This document shows positions 10,060 to 20,719 of a stretch of DNA of 64,000 nt, in pieces; position 1 is the stretch's first letter, and the number at the start of each line of letters is the position of its first letter. A model generated the notes under the pieces. That model made no database searches. It worked only from the letters and a program-made list of their open reading frames with translations, and was not told the DNA's origin. This stretch comes from Schistocerca nitens (taxonomy: Eukaryota > Arthropoda > Insecta > Orthoptera > Acrididae), in contig NC_064619.1 of NCBI RefSeq assembly GCF_023898315.1, positions 501,056,594 to 501,120,593 of the forward strand, read 5' to 3'. Position numbers and translations under genes: made by a program.

Positions 10060-13043
10060 ACATCTACATCTACATTTATACTCCGCAAGCCACCCAACGG
10101 TGTGTGGCGGAGGGCACTTTACGTGCCACTGTCATTACCTCCCTTTCCTGTTCCAGTCGCGTATGGTTCGCGGGAAGAACGACTGTCTGAAAGCCTCCGT
10201 GCGCGCTCTAATCTCTCTAATTTTACATTCGTGATCTCCTCGGGAGGTATAAGTAGGGGGAAGCAATATATTTGATACCTCATCCAGAAACGCACCAACC
10301 TGGCGAGCAAGCTACACCGCGATGCAGAGCGCCTCTCTTGCAGAGTCTGACACTTGAGTGTATTAAACATCTCCGTAACGCTATCACGGTTACCAAATAA
10401 CCCTGTGACGAAACGCACCGATCTTCTTTGGATCTTCTCTATCTCCTCCGTCAACCCGATCTGGTACGGATCCCACACTGATGAGCAATACTCAAGTATA
10501 GGTCGAACGAGTGTTTTGTAAGCCACCTCCTTTGTTGATGGACTACATTTTCTAAGCACTCTCCCAATGAATCTCAACCTGGTACCCGCCTTACCAACAA
10601 TTAATTTTATATGATCATTCCACTTCAAATCGTTCCGCACGCATACTCCCAGATATTTTACAGAAGTAACTGCTACCAGTGTTTGCTCCGCTATCATATA
10701 ATCATACAATAAAGGATCCTTCTTTCTATGTATTCGCAACACATTACATTTGTCTATGTTAAGGGTCAGTTGCCACTCCCTGCACCAAGTGCCTATCCGC
10801 TGCAGATCTTCCTGCATTTCGCTACAATTTTCTAATGCTGCAACTTCTCTGTATACTACAGCATCATCCGCGAAAAGCCGCATGGAACTTCCGACACTAT
10901 CTACTAGGTCATTTATATATATTGTGAAAAGCAATGGTCCTATAACACTCCCCTGTGGCACGCCACAGGTTACTTTAACGTCTGTAGACGTCTCTCCATT
11001 GATAACAACATGCTGTGTTCTGTTTGCTAAAATCTCTTCAATCCAGCCACACAGCTGGTCTGATATTCCGTAGGCTCTTACTTTGTTTATCAGACGACAG
11101 TGCGGAACTGTATCGAACGCCTTCCGGAAGTCAAGAAAAATAGCATCTACCTGGGAGCCGGTATCTAATATTTTCTGGGTCTCGTGAACAAATAAAGCGA
11201 GTTGGGTCTCACACGATCGCTGTTGATTCCTACAGAGTAGATTCTGGGTTTCCGAAAACGACATAATACTCGAGCAAAAAACATGTTCTAAAATTCTACA
11301 ACAGATCGACGTCAGAGATATAGGTCTATAGTTTCGCGCATCTGCTCGACGACCCTTCTTGAAGACTGGGACTACCTGTGCTCTTTTCCAATCATTTGGA
11401 ACCCTCCGTTCCACTAGAGACTTGCGGTACACGGCTGTTAGGAGGGGGGCAAGTTTTTTCGCGTACTCTGTGTAGAGTCGAATTGGTATCCCGTCAGGTC
11501 CAGTGGACTTTCCTCTGTTGAGTGATTCCAGTTGCTTTTCTATTCCTTGGACACTTATTTCGATGTCAGCCATTTTTTCGTTTGTGCGAGGATTTAGAGA
11601 AGGAACTGCAGTGCGGTCTTCCTCTGTGAAACAGCTTTGGAAAAAAGTGTTTAGTATTTCAGCTTTACGCGTGTCATCCTCTGTTTCAATGCCATCATCA
11701 TCCCGGAGTGTCTGGATATGCTGTTTCGAGCCACTTACCGATTTAACGTAAGACCAGAACTTCCTAGGATTTTCTGTCAAGTCGGTACATAGAATTTTAC
11801 TTTCGAATTCACTGAACGCTTCACGCATAGCCCTCCTTACGCTAACTTTGACATCGTTTAGCTTCTGTTTGTCTGAGAGGTTTTGGCTGCGTTTAAACTT
11901 GGAGTGAAGCTCTCTTTGCTTTCGCAGTAGTTTCCAAACTTTGTTGTTGTACCACGGTGGGTTTTTCCCGTCCCTCACAGTTTTACTCAGCACGTACCTG
12001 TCTAAAACGCATTTTACGATTGCCTTGAACTTTTTCCATAAACACTCAACATTGTCAGTGTCGGAAAAGAAATTTTCGTTTTGATCTGTTAGGTAGTCTG
12101 AAATCTGCCTTCTATTAGTCTTGCTAAACAGATAAACCTTCCTCCCTTTTTTTGTATTCCTATTAACTTCCATATTCAGGGATGCTGAAACGGCCTTATG
12201 ATCACTGATTCCCTGTTCTGCACATACAGAGTCGAAAAGTTCGGGCCTGTTTGTTATTAATAGGTCCAAGATGTTATCTCTACGAGTCGGTTCTCTGTTT
12301 AATTGCTCGAGGTAATTTTCGGATAGTGCACTCAGTATAATGTCACTCGATGCTCTGTTCCTACCACCCGTCCGAAACATCTGAGTGTCCCAGTCTATAT
12401 CTGGTAAATTGAAATCTCCACCTAAGACTATAACATGCTGAGAAAATTTATGTGAAATGTATTCCAAATTTTCTCTCAGTTGTTCTGCCACTAATGCTGC
12501 TGAGTCTGGAGGTCGGTAAAAGGAGCCAATTATGAACCTAGCTCGGTTGTCGAGTGTAACCTCCACCCATAATAATTCACAGGAACTATCCACTTCTACT
12601 TCACTACAGGATAAACTACTACTAACAGCGGTGAACACCTCCCCCCCCCCCCCCCCCCCACGGTTGCATGCAATCTATCCTTTCTAAACACCGTCTGTAC
12701 CTTTGTAAAAATTTCGGCAGAATTTATCTCTGGCTTCAGCCAGCTTTCTGTACCTATAACGATTTCAGCTTCGGTGCTTTCTATCAGCGCTTGAAGTTCC
12801 GGTACTTTACCAACGCAGCTTCGATAGTTGACAATTACAATACCGATTGCTGCTTGGTCCCCGCATGTCCTGACTTTGCCCCGCACCCGTTGCCCACGCC
12901 ACACAACCCCTGCTACTCGTGTAGCCGCTTGTTGCGTGTAGTGGACTCCTGACCTATCCAGCGGAACCCGAAACACCACCACCCTATGGCGCAAGTCGAG
13001 GAATCTGCAGCCCACATGGTCGCAGAACCGTCTCAGCCTCTGA
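10060..13043 (-). mobile_element. LINE A: near full-length Jockey/CR1-type retrotransposon
   Basis: Inserted antisense into LINE B: the left junction is at the end of aaaagagcgt and the right junction just before ttccaaagg, which are nearly contiguous in LINE B copy 2. I see no clean TSD; about six target bases differ. The 3' end carries the ATGTAG-type tail (10060-10075 on plus). The 5' end holds the start of the endonuclease (VGKVPELQALIESTEAEIV, GTESWLKPEINSAEIF at about 12810-12700). A G-run on the sense strand at 12642-12659 breaks the frame before the long open frame described separately. Autonomous in design; needs no LTRs and copies itself by target-primed reverse transcription. Confidence 0.9.
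10119..12638 (-). pseudogene. LINE A endonuclease-reverse transcriptase ORF (839 codons open)
   Basis: An open frame of 839 codons holding most of an AP-type endonuclease and a complete reverse transcriptase. Endonuclease blocks: SFYRPPDS (39-46), GGDFNLPDIDW (73-83), SDHKAV (145-150). Reverse transcriptase: GKSTGPDGIPIR, WKRAQVVPVFKKGRR, IFLDFRKAFDTVPH, GVPQGSVIGPLLFTIYIND and the intact catalytic F-A-D-D at 589-592. The frame opens at GTG directly downstream of a homopolymer G tract, so the real start lies upstream in another frame. At the 3' end a frameshift near 10290 replaces the conserved end; the neighbouring frame still encodes FRQSFFPRTIRDWNRKGR and stops at 10135. Two small frame errors therefore separate this copy from an intact one. 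Confidence 0.88.
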
Positions 13044-13130
13044 TTCCAAAGGATTGGAAAAGGGCACAGGTCATCCCCGTTTTCAAGAAGGGACGTCGAA
13101 CAGATGTGCAGAACTATAGACCTATATCTC

Positions 13131-15121
13131 ATGGGTTGCTCTGAGGGATGAAGTAGTGAAGGCAGCAGAGGATCAAGTAGGTAAAAAGTCGAGGGCTAAT
13201 AGAAATCCTTGGGTAACAGAAGAAATATTGAATTTAATTGATGAAAGGAGAAAATATAAAAATGCAGTAAATGAAGCAGGCAAAAAGGAATACAAACGTC
13301 TCAAAAATGAGATCGACAGGAAGTGCAAAATGGCTAAGCAGGGATGGCTAGAGGACAAATGTAAGGATGTAGAGGCTTGTCTCACTAGGGGTAAGATAGA
13401 TACTGCCTACAGGAAAATTAAAGAGACCTTTGGAGAGAAGAGAACCACTTGTATGAATATCAAGAGCTCAGATGGCAACCCAGTTCTAAGCAAAGAAGGG
13501 AAGGCAGAAAGGTGGAAGGAGTATATAGAGGGTTTATACAAGGACGATGTACTTGAGGACAATATTATGGAAATGGAAGAGGATGTAGATGAAGATGAAA
13601 TGGGAGATAAGATACTGCGTGAAGAGTTTGACAGAGCACTGAAAGACCTGAGTGGAAACAAGGCCCCGGGAGTAGACAACATTCCATTAGAACTACTGAT
13701 GGCCTTGGGAGAGCCAGTCATGACAAAACTCTACCATCTGGTGAGAAAGATGTATGAGACAGGCGAAATACCCACAGACTTCAAGAAGAATATAATAATT
13801 CCAATCCCAAAGAATGCAGGTGTTGACAGATGTGAAAATTACCGAACTATCAGTTTAATAAGTCACAGCTGCAAAATACTAACGCGAATTCTTTACAGAC
13901 GAATGGAAAAACTGGTAGAAGCGGACCTCGGGAAAGATCAGTTTGGATTCCGTAGAAATGTTGGAACACGTGAGGCAATACTAACCTTACGACTTATCTT
14001 AGAAGAAAGATTAAGAAAAGGCAAACCTACGTTTCTAGCATTTGTAGACTTAGAGAAAGCTTTTGACAATGTTAACTGGAATACTCTCTTTCAAATTCTG
14101 AAGGTGGCAGGGGTAAAATACAAGGAGCGAAAGGCTATTTACAATTTGTACAGAAACCAGATGGCAGTTACAAGAGTCGAGGGGCATGAAAGGGAAGCAG
14201 TGGTTGGGAAAGGAGTGAGACAGGGTTGTAGCCTCTCCCCGATGTTATTCAATCTGTATATTGAGCAAGCAGTAAAGGAAACAAAAGAAAAATTCGGAGC
14301 AGGTATTAAAATTCATGGAGAAGAAGTAAAAACTTTGAGGTTCGCCGATGACATTGTAATTCTGTCAGAGACAGCAAAGGACTTGGAAGAGCAGTTGAAC
14401 GGAATGGACAGTGTCTTGAAAGGAGGATATAGGATGAACATCAACAAAAGCAAAACGAGGATAATGGAATGTAGTCAGATTAAATCGGGTGATGCTGAGG
14501 GGATTAGATTAGGAAATGAGACACTTAAAGTAGTAAAGGAGTTTTGCTATTTGGAGAGCAAAATAACTGATGATGGTCGAAGTAGAGAGGATAAAAAATG
14601 TGGACTGGCAATAGCAAGGAAATCGTTTCTGAAGAAGAGAAATTTGTTAACATCGAGTATAGATTTAAGTGTCAGGAAGTCGTTTCTGATAGTATTTGTA
14701 TGGAGTGTAGCCATGTATGGAAGTGAAACATGGACGATAAATAGTTTGGACAAGAAGAGAATAGAAGCTTTCGAAATGTGGTGCTACAGAAGAATGCTGA
14801 AGATAAGGTGGGTAGATCACGTAACTAATGAGGAGGTATTGAATAGGAATGGGGAGAAGAGAAGATTGTGGCACAACTTGACTAGAAGAAGGGATCGGTT
14901 GGTAGGACATGTTTTGCGGCATCAAGGGATCACAAGTTTAGCATTGGAGGGCAGTGTGGAGGGTAAAAATCGTAGAGGGAGACCAAGAGATCAATACACT
15001 AAGCAGATTCAGAAGGATGTAGGTTGCAGTAGGTACTGGGAGATGAAGAAGCTTGCACAGGATAGAGTAGCATGGAGAGCTGCATCAAACCAGTCTCAGG
15101 GGTGAAGACCACAACAACAAC
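13131..15121 (+). mobile_element. LINE H: second-clade LINE (YGSETW type), 5'-truncated
   Basis: Inserted into LINE B piece 2/3. The target duplication atatctc is visible at 13124-13130 and 15122-15128. The 3' end is a short (ACA)n-like tail, accacaacaacaac. The endonuclease half is missing. Clade assignment is uncertain: the C-terminal YGSETW, RRMLKIRW and GHVLRHQG blocks are typical of a widely copied arthropod endonuclease-reverse transcriptase group, RTE-like in my recollection. Other pieces of this family lie at 45956-46345, 54580-55330 and 58938-60125. Confidence 0.9.
13132..15105 (+). pseudogene. LINE H reverse transcriptase ORF, open for about 657 codons
   Basis: Open from the truncation point (WVALRDEVVK) to a stop after AASNQSQG. 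Blocks in order, counted from the GTG at 13156: NPWVTEEI (19-26), GNKAPGVDNIPLELL (169-183), FKKNIIIPIPKN, QFGFRRNVGTREAI, FLAFVDLEKAFDNVNW, GVRQGCSLSPMLFNLYIE and intact catalytic F-A-D-D at 396-399. The tail carries YGSETWTINSLDKKRIEAF, RRMLKIRWVDHVTNEEV and GHVLRHQG. No stop interrupts the frame, so this copy is young, but without its endonuclease and 5' promoter it cannot be autonomous. No ATG marks a start; it is a truncated element rather than a gene. Confidence 0.9.
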
Positions 15122-15139
15122 ATATCTCTAACGTCGATC

Positions 15140-15341
15140 GCCGGCCGAAGTGGCCGTGCGGTTAAAGGCGCTGCAGTCTGGAACCGCAAGACCGCTACGG
15201 TCGCAGTTTCGAATCCTGCCTCGGGCATGGATGTTTGTGATGTCCTTAGGTTAGTTAGGTTTAACTGGTTCTAAGTTCTAGGGGACTAATGACCTCAGCA
15301 GTTGAGTCCCATAGTGCTCAGAGCCATTTGAACCATTTTTT
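15140..15341 (+). mobile_element. tRNA-derived SINE (family 1) inside LINE B
   Basis: Full family-1 SINE with the tRNA-like head (A-box variant ggccgtgcggttaaagg), body and T-run. The 13-bp TSD tctaacgtcgatc is perfect at 15127-15139 and 15342-15354, and the same site is uninterrupted in LINE B copy 2 near 26380. It landed within 20 bases of the LINE H insertion. Confidence 0.94.
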
Positions 15342-16566
15342 TCTAACGTCGATCAGTTGTAGAATTTTGGAACACGTATTATGTTCAAGTATAATGACTT
15401 TTCTGGACACTAGAAATTGTAGGAATCAGCATGGGTTTCGAAAAAGACGATTGTGTGAAACCCAGCGCGCGCTATTAGTCCACGAGACTCAGAGGGCCAT
15501 AGACACGGGTTCCCAGGTAGATGCCGCGCTTCTTGACTTCCGCAAGGCGTTCGATACAGTTCCCCACAGTCGTTTAATGAACAAAGTAAGAGCATATGGA
15601 CTATCAGACCAATTGTGTGATTGGATTGAAGATTTCCTAGAAAACAGATCGCAGCATGTCATTCTCAATGGAGAAAAGTCTTCCGAAGTAAGAGTTATTT
15701 CAGGTGTGCCGCAGGGGAGTGTCGTAGGACCGTTGCTATTCACAATATACATAAATAACCTTGTGGATGACATCGGAAGTTCACTGAGGCTTTTTGAGGA
15801 TGATGCTGTGGTATATCGAGAGGTTGTAACAATGGAAAATTGTACTGAAATGCAGGAGGATCTGCAGCGAATTGACGCATGGTGCAAGGAATGGCAATTG
15901 AATCTCAATGTAAACAAGTGTAATGTGCTGCGAATACATAGAAAGAAAGATGCCTTATCATTTAGCTACAATTTAGCAGGTCAGTAACTGGAAGCAGTTA
16001 ATTCCAAAGAGAGATAGAAGAGATAGAGAAGATCCAACGGAGAGTAGCGCGCTTCGTTACAGGATCATTTAGTAATCGCGCAAGCGTTACGGAGATGACA
16101 GATAAACTCCAGTGGAAGACTCTGCAGGAGAGACGCTCAGTAGCTCGGTACGGGCTTTTGTTGAAGTTTCGAGAACATACCTTCACCGAGGAGTCAAGTA
16201 GTATATTGCTCCCTCCTACGTATATCTCGCGAAGAGACCATGGGGATAAAATTAGAGAGATTAGAGCCCACACAGAGGCACACCGACAATCCTTCTTTCC
16301 ACGAACAAAACGAGACTGGAATAGAAGGGAGAACCGTTAGAGGAACTCAAGGTACCCTTCGCCACACACCGTCAGGTGGCTTGCGGACTATGGATGTAGA
16401 TGTAGAAGGGCTAGGTGAACACGGTGGCAGTTTAGCCTAACTGCTTGTGAGTAACGCGTTGGAACGAGGGTTTCGCTATAGATTTGGAACAGTATAAATT
16501 CCACATGGTTGCGCAAAGTCCCGTCACCCCCCTATAAACATGTCAGACATTTTTAGAACATTTGTA

Positions 16567-17007
16567 TTAATATTGAACCTCTACTAAGAACATGCTTGTG
16601 GTGCCTTTAACTGATCGCGACATCGGCTGGCAGTCCGTCGTTCTGCGAACACAGATACCGTGCTCATTTTTCGCTTCATATCTGGAGTAATCCACTGGCA
16701 TTCCAGCCTCAAGTTCCTTCAAGTCATCAACCATTACGTACCGTTGCTCTACAACAATGCTCTTGAAGCAACCCCAGAACGAACTGTCGCATATGAGGTC
16801 GAGCTGCAGGTTGGCCAGACAATTGGAGCTGGTGTTGTAGGTGATCCACGCCGAAAGCACCGTTCTGGGAAAAACTTCGCTCGGATATTTGTACACTAAA
16901 AGAGCAAAATTGAGGGGGAGGGGCGAGGGTGGAAGGGGGGCACACTGTCCAGCTGAAATCAGTGGTCCTCTTCGATTCCTTGGCCTTGGTACGGGGATAT
17001 GAACCAC
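16567..17007 (-). other. Unrecognised 146-codon open frame
   Basis: The frame contains six cysteines and stretches such as YNTSSNCLANLQLDLICD and KELEAGMPVDYSRYEAK. I recognise no family. The opening codon is GTG and the first internal ATG is late, so if real it would be an exon rather than a complete gene. A proline-rich start (PLPPSPLPLN) reads through a purine-rich plus-strand tract. No repeat overlaps it. It may be chance. The remaining sequence 17008-17443 shows nothing I can name. Confidence 0.15.
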
Positions 17008-17456
17008 GTCCTTAACATCTGAAGATACTAATTTCGGTTGACGGTATCATCAATGAACTATGGAGCGTAAATCTATCTGCTATCGAAGACAGCCAACAGC
17101 ATAACATGGGGAGGACTATAGGTATAGTAACTCTAAACAGAAAAGACACATCAAATAACACATTAACGCAAATTCCTGTCACCATGAAAGGCAGAAATAT
17201 GCATTCTTTCAAGTGATGATACACTGATGAATCTACCATTACAATACTCCGCACAACAGAGGGAATTGGAGATCTCAAATACATAGCACAGGAAAACAAC
17301 TTCAGTCCTAACATAATCGACCAACTCTATGATAAAAACAACTAACCGATACATATTACGATTAATAGCGACATAAAATTAAATATAGGTACCAGCAAAA
17401 GTAACAAACATCTCACAAACATATATAGGAAATATATCAAACAAATTTAATGCATT

Positions 17457-17651
17457 GCCGGCCGGGGTGGCCGAGCGGTTCTAGGCGCAACAGTCAAGAA
17501 CCGCGCGACCGCTACGGTCGCAGGTTCGAATCCTGCCTCAGGCATGGATGTGTGTGATGGCCTTAGGTTAGTTAGGTTTAAGTAGTTCTAAGTCTAGGGG
17601 ACTGATGACCTCAGATGTTAAGTCCCATAGTGCTCAGAGCCATTTAAACCG
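17457..17651 (+). mobile_element. tRNA-derived SINE (family 1)
   Basis: Family-1 SINE with tRNA-like head and ccttaggttagttagg body. Flanking duplication aatttaatgcatt (17444-17456) and aacttaatgtatt (17652-17664), 11 of 13 identical, suggesting an older insertion than the perfect-TSD copies. Confidence 0.9.
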
Positions 17652-17664
17652 AACTTAATGTATT

Positions 17665-18886
17665 ACTAAAGAAAACTTTATTAAGATTTGCACACCGCAC
17701 CGTACACAACCTAAGAACAAAAATCCACTCCGGAAAAACGGGACCACCAGTCAATGCCCAATAGATCACTGAAACAACTCTGAGCCCCCGACACTGTGCA
17801 AATTATATTTATTACAGTTTTAGTTAGTAGCACACCATCATGGGCCACAGTGAAAATTAGATTTTTCTGAAATCTGGCTGCGTTAACTTCTAGGGGCCAA
17901 CAGTACACACGTTCTATTTGCCCAAATTATTCAACAGAATGCAGGAACGGATTTGCATAATAAAATTCACAACTCACAGGGATCTGAGTTTCACGAAATT
18001 ATTGGCTTTTTTTCCCTTATGACCCGCAGCAACAAGTTTAATCAACTTCCAAGGATGAATGTTTATCCTATGCGAGAACGCAGATAACTAGGCAATATCT
18101 CAGCTAGGTCCCCACTTATTCGAAAACCTTGAAAAATTGTCAGTCCAACTTGGTTCAGATTCGAGTTAAAGTACACACATGCTAACTGGTAAAAATCACA
18201 AGTCCGCATCCACACTATAAATCGGAGGTAAAATTTCACAGTTCGGAATAGTTCTCAGACGAAAAAATGCCGCACAGCCCGAAATTATTACTAAATATTA
18301 ACTGGCGACACACGGCACTTAGAAAAAACACAATTTTCACGAGACGACCAATTCGCTGCCCATCCAACACGGACGGAGACTGCTCGCTAACACTGTCCAA
18401 ACCAGCCTGCATTAGCCAAGATGGCAGCCGGGTATCTATATTCTCGCATAGGTCAATGAGTCTAATGATGTTTCCTGATCATGTAAAAATATAAACCTAC
18501 TGATTTATACAACTATTACATATGAAATCACTTCCAAATTTTATTAGCTTTTCGGTACTGAAATTAGATTATTAGTACACACACTGGTTTTTGCATGAAT
18601 TACACTTTTAACATTAAAAAAGTTACTTTTGGTGATATTATGGTTAACAAATATCAACAATTAATTGTGAACTTATTTCTACTTTCCTAACTATGGTTAC
18701 TGTTTAATGCTGCTGCTCCTTTTATGATATATATTAATTTTGTTGCTAAATTTGCCGATTTTTCAGCACGTTATACACATTCCGGCCTATAGATAAACAT
18801 GTTAATATTTATCACAATTTTGGTTTAATTCTCTGATAGGTCTCTACGAAATCTATCTATTGACTTTTCGTTTATGAAAATAGTTG
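17665..18886. other. No recognisable feature
   Basis: AT-rich with no convincing frame or repeat landmark. Confidence 0.45.
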
Positions 18887-18888
18887 TA

Positions 18889-19765
18889 CGAGGGTGGGAA
18901 CTTTAATTGTGGTAACTATTTATTTACAGCTCGTACAAAATAGATACGTGTTTCAGAGTTTTACTGACCTTCAACGTTGTCACCAGCATTGCGTATAACC
19001 CGTTGCCAGCTATGTGGAAGTCTTAGGATACTCTTAGCAGTGCCAGTTGTGTTGACAGTTCGAGCGACATGGTCTATTGCCCGACGAATTTGTAGCAGTT
19101 CTGAAGCGAATGCCGTGAAGTGTTTCCTTAAGTTTAGAAATCGAGTTGAGCTCACGAGGGCTTAAGTCACGGGAGTGCAGTAGGTGGTATAGCACTTAGC
19201 AGCCCCATCAGTCAAACAAATCAGTGACAGCTTGCACTGTACGTGCTTGAGCATTTTGTTGCAAAATGATGATCAGGTCCTGCAGAAAGTGTCACCACTT
19301 CTGTCTCTAAGCTGGTCGTTGGTTGCGTTCCAAAAATGAAAGCATAGAGACAGAAGTGATGACACTTTCTGCAGGACCTTACCATCATTTTGCAGGACAG
19401 TGCTCAAGCATGTACAGTGCAAGCTGTTACTTATTTGTTTGACTGATGGGGCTGCTAAGTGCTATACCACCTACTGCACTCCCCTGACTTAAGCCCTCGT
19501 GAGTTGAACTCGATTTCTAAACTTAAGGAAACACTTCACGGCATTCGCTTCAGAACTGCTACAATTTCGTCGGGCAGTAGACCGTGTCGCTCGAACTGTC
19601 AACACAACTGGCACTGCTAAGAGTATCCTACGACTTCCGCATCGCTGGCAACGGGCTATACACGATGCTGATGACTATTTTGATTGTCAGTAAAACTTTG
19701 AAACACGTATCTATTTTGTACGAGCTGTAAATAAATAGTTGCCACTATTAAAGTTACAACCCTCG
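18889..19765. mobile_element. Fold-back (palindromic) mariner element
   Basis: Two inverted arms of 421 bases (18889-19309 and 19345-19765) flank a 35-base spacer. The ends read cgagggtgggaactttaat and its inverted partner, and TA dinucleotides lie immediately outside (18887-18888 and 19766-19767), the mariner target duplication. Each arm encodes the last part of a mariner transposase: on the minus strand the left arm reads SLTRFLNLRKHF-like sequence (FLNLRKHFTAF), then LPHSWQRVIRNAGDNVEGQ at its end. The right arm carries the same in the opposite direction with more lesions. The arrangement looks like two 3' halves joined head to head, as after aberrant gap repair. No complete transposase remains. 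A transcript would form a hairpin of about 420 base pairs. Confidence 0.9.
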
Positions 19766-19995
19766 TAGTTGTCACCGAGTTAGAATTTCTTAAATTTCGT
19801 ACACTTCGTAAGATGTTTAACACAAAATAACTTAAAAACTATTCATCGCACCGAGGACGCGGCTCTTTCCACCGCTTTTCTCCCCGACCTTCGAGCACGG
19901 TCGTCTGCTAGCATCAGAATTTCTCATACATTGTGTCCGCTCCATTAGCAGAGCTCAATTAGCGCCGACATCTAACGGACGAACTACAAATAGAC

Positions 19996-20158
19996 CAAAA
20001 TCCCAGGACCGCCAGACGTCACTTATTTTCTGAGTAATAGAAAGTGTCGTACAGAGAACCATTAACTAAAAGCATACCTACCTGCTGGATTGGGTCTGCG
20101 GCCAGTTTACAGATACCAGATGCGAAAGGTACATAAAAATAGTGATCACTTTTCTTAA
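19996..20158 (+). repeat. Left terminal inverted repeat of the putative large transposon
   Basis: Positions 20001-20056 match the reverse complement of 39568-39623 at 50 of 56 bases; the outermost 36 bases differ at only two. The similarity continues inward at lower identity to about 20158, and stops sharply on the outside within a few bases of 19996. Confidence 0.75.
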
Positions 20159-20719
20159 AGTCTGAATGCTGACTGTTATGAATAGGCTGATTAAATTAAT
20201 AGTCAATATTGCCAGACAGTCTCAGTCGGCGGTAATTACTGACAGATTCTTTGAAGTTAGCGAAAAGATAGCGTAAGTTCACCTACAATCTGCGAGTTGA
20301 TTTTTATACATGATGCTTACGGAACTATTTCAGTGCTATTTGTAAGCAGCCAGACCAATTATAGGAGCTAAACATCCGCCAGACATTTAAAATGTCGCCA
20401 TTAGCATGACCGCGTGTTTGGTTATCTGATGGCTGTGTAAGACAGCCTCACTCAACTTACTTTTTTATGGTCTAACGAAGTTGTTCAGCAGGAATCAAAC
20501 AATTTTTAATGCTAAATTACAAATTACAGCATGGTAATAAATTGTTGACCTGCGGAAGAATGTTATATACTAAAATGAATGTTTGTTACCGTCATTTAAT
20601 GCTATCAAGAAATATTGCTTTTCATTGTTTTCTTACAAGTTATAAAGAAATGTGTACAATAAGTGTGTTAAAAACTTTATTTAAATATTAAGTACTTTTC
20701 ATTAACAAGTATATTGCGG
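20159..20719. other. Non-coding interior of the putative transposon
   Basis: Lies between the left terminal repeat and the end of the TTGCDY pseudogene. No motif seen. Confidence 0.4.

Larger units (their letters stand above)
9815..16419 (+). mobile_element. LINE B copy 1, split by three later insertions
   Basis: A 5'-truncated Jockey/CR1-type LINE in four pieces: 9815-10059, 13044-13130, 15122-15139 and 15342-16419. The pieces rejoin into the same order seen in copy 2 (25990-27870), which lacks these interruptions. Piece 1 covers the start of the reverse transcriptase (GKAAGPDGIPVRFYTEYAKE); piece 2 the WKRAQ-VPVFKKGRR block; piece 4 the core (FLDFRKAFDTVPH becomes LLDFRKAFDTVPH; GVPQGSVVGPLLFTIYIN). 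The catalytic F-A-D-D is F-E-D-D here (about 15794), a lethal-looking change, and about 205 bases present in copy 2 are missing at 16003. The 3' end is the family's short ATGTAG repeat at 16390-16407. Confidence 0.88.

Noticed and set aside
15289..15987. A 232-codon gene starting in the SINE
   Set aside because: It is a chance fusion of SINE sequence with LINE B reverse transcriptase.
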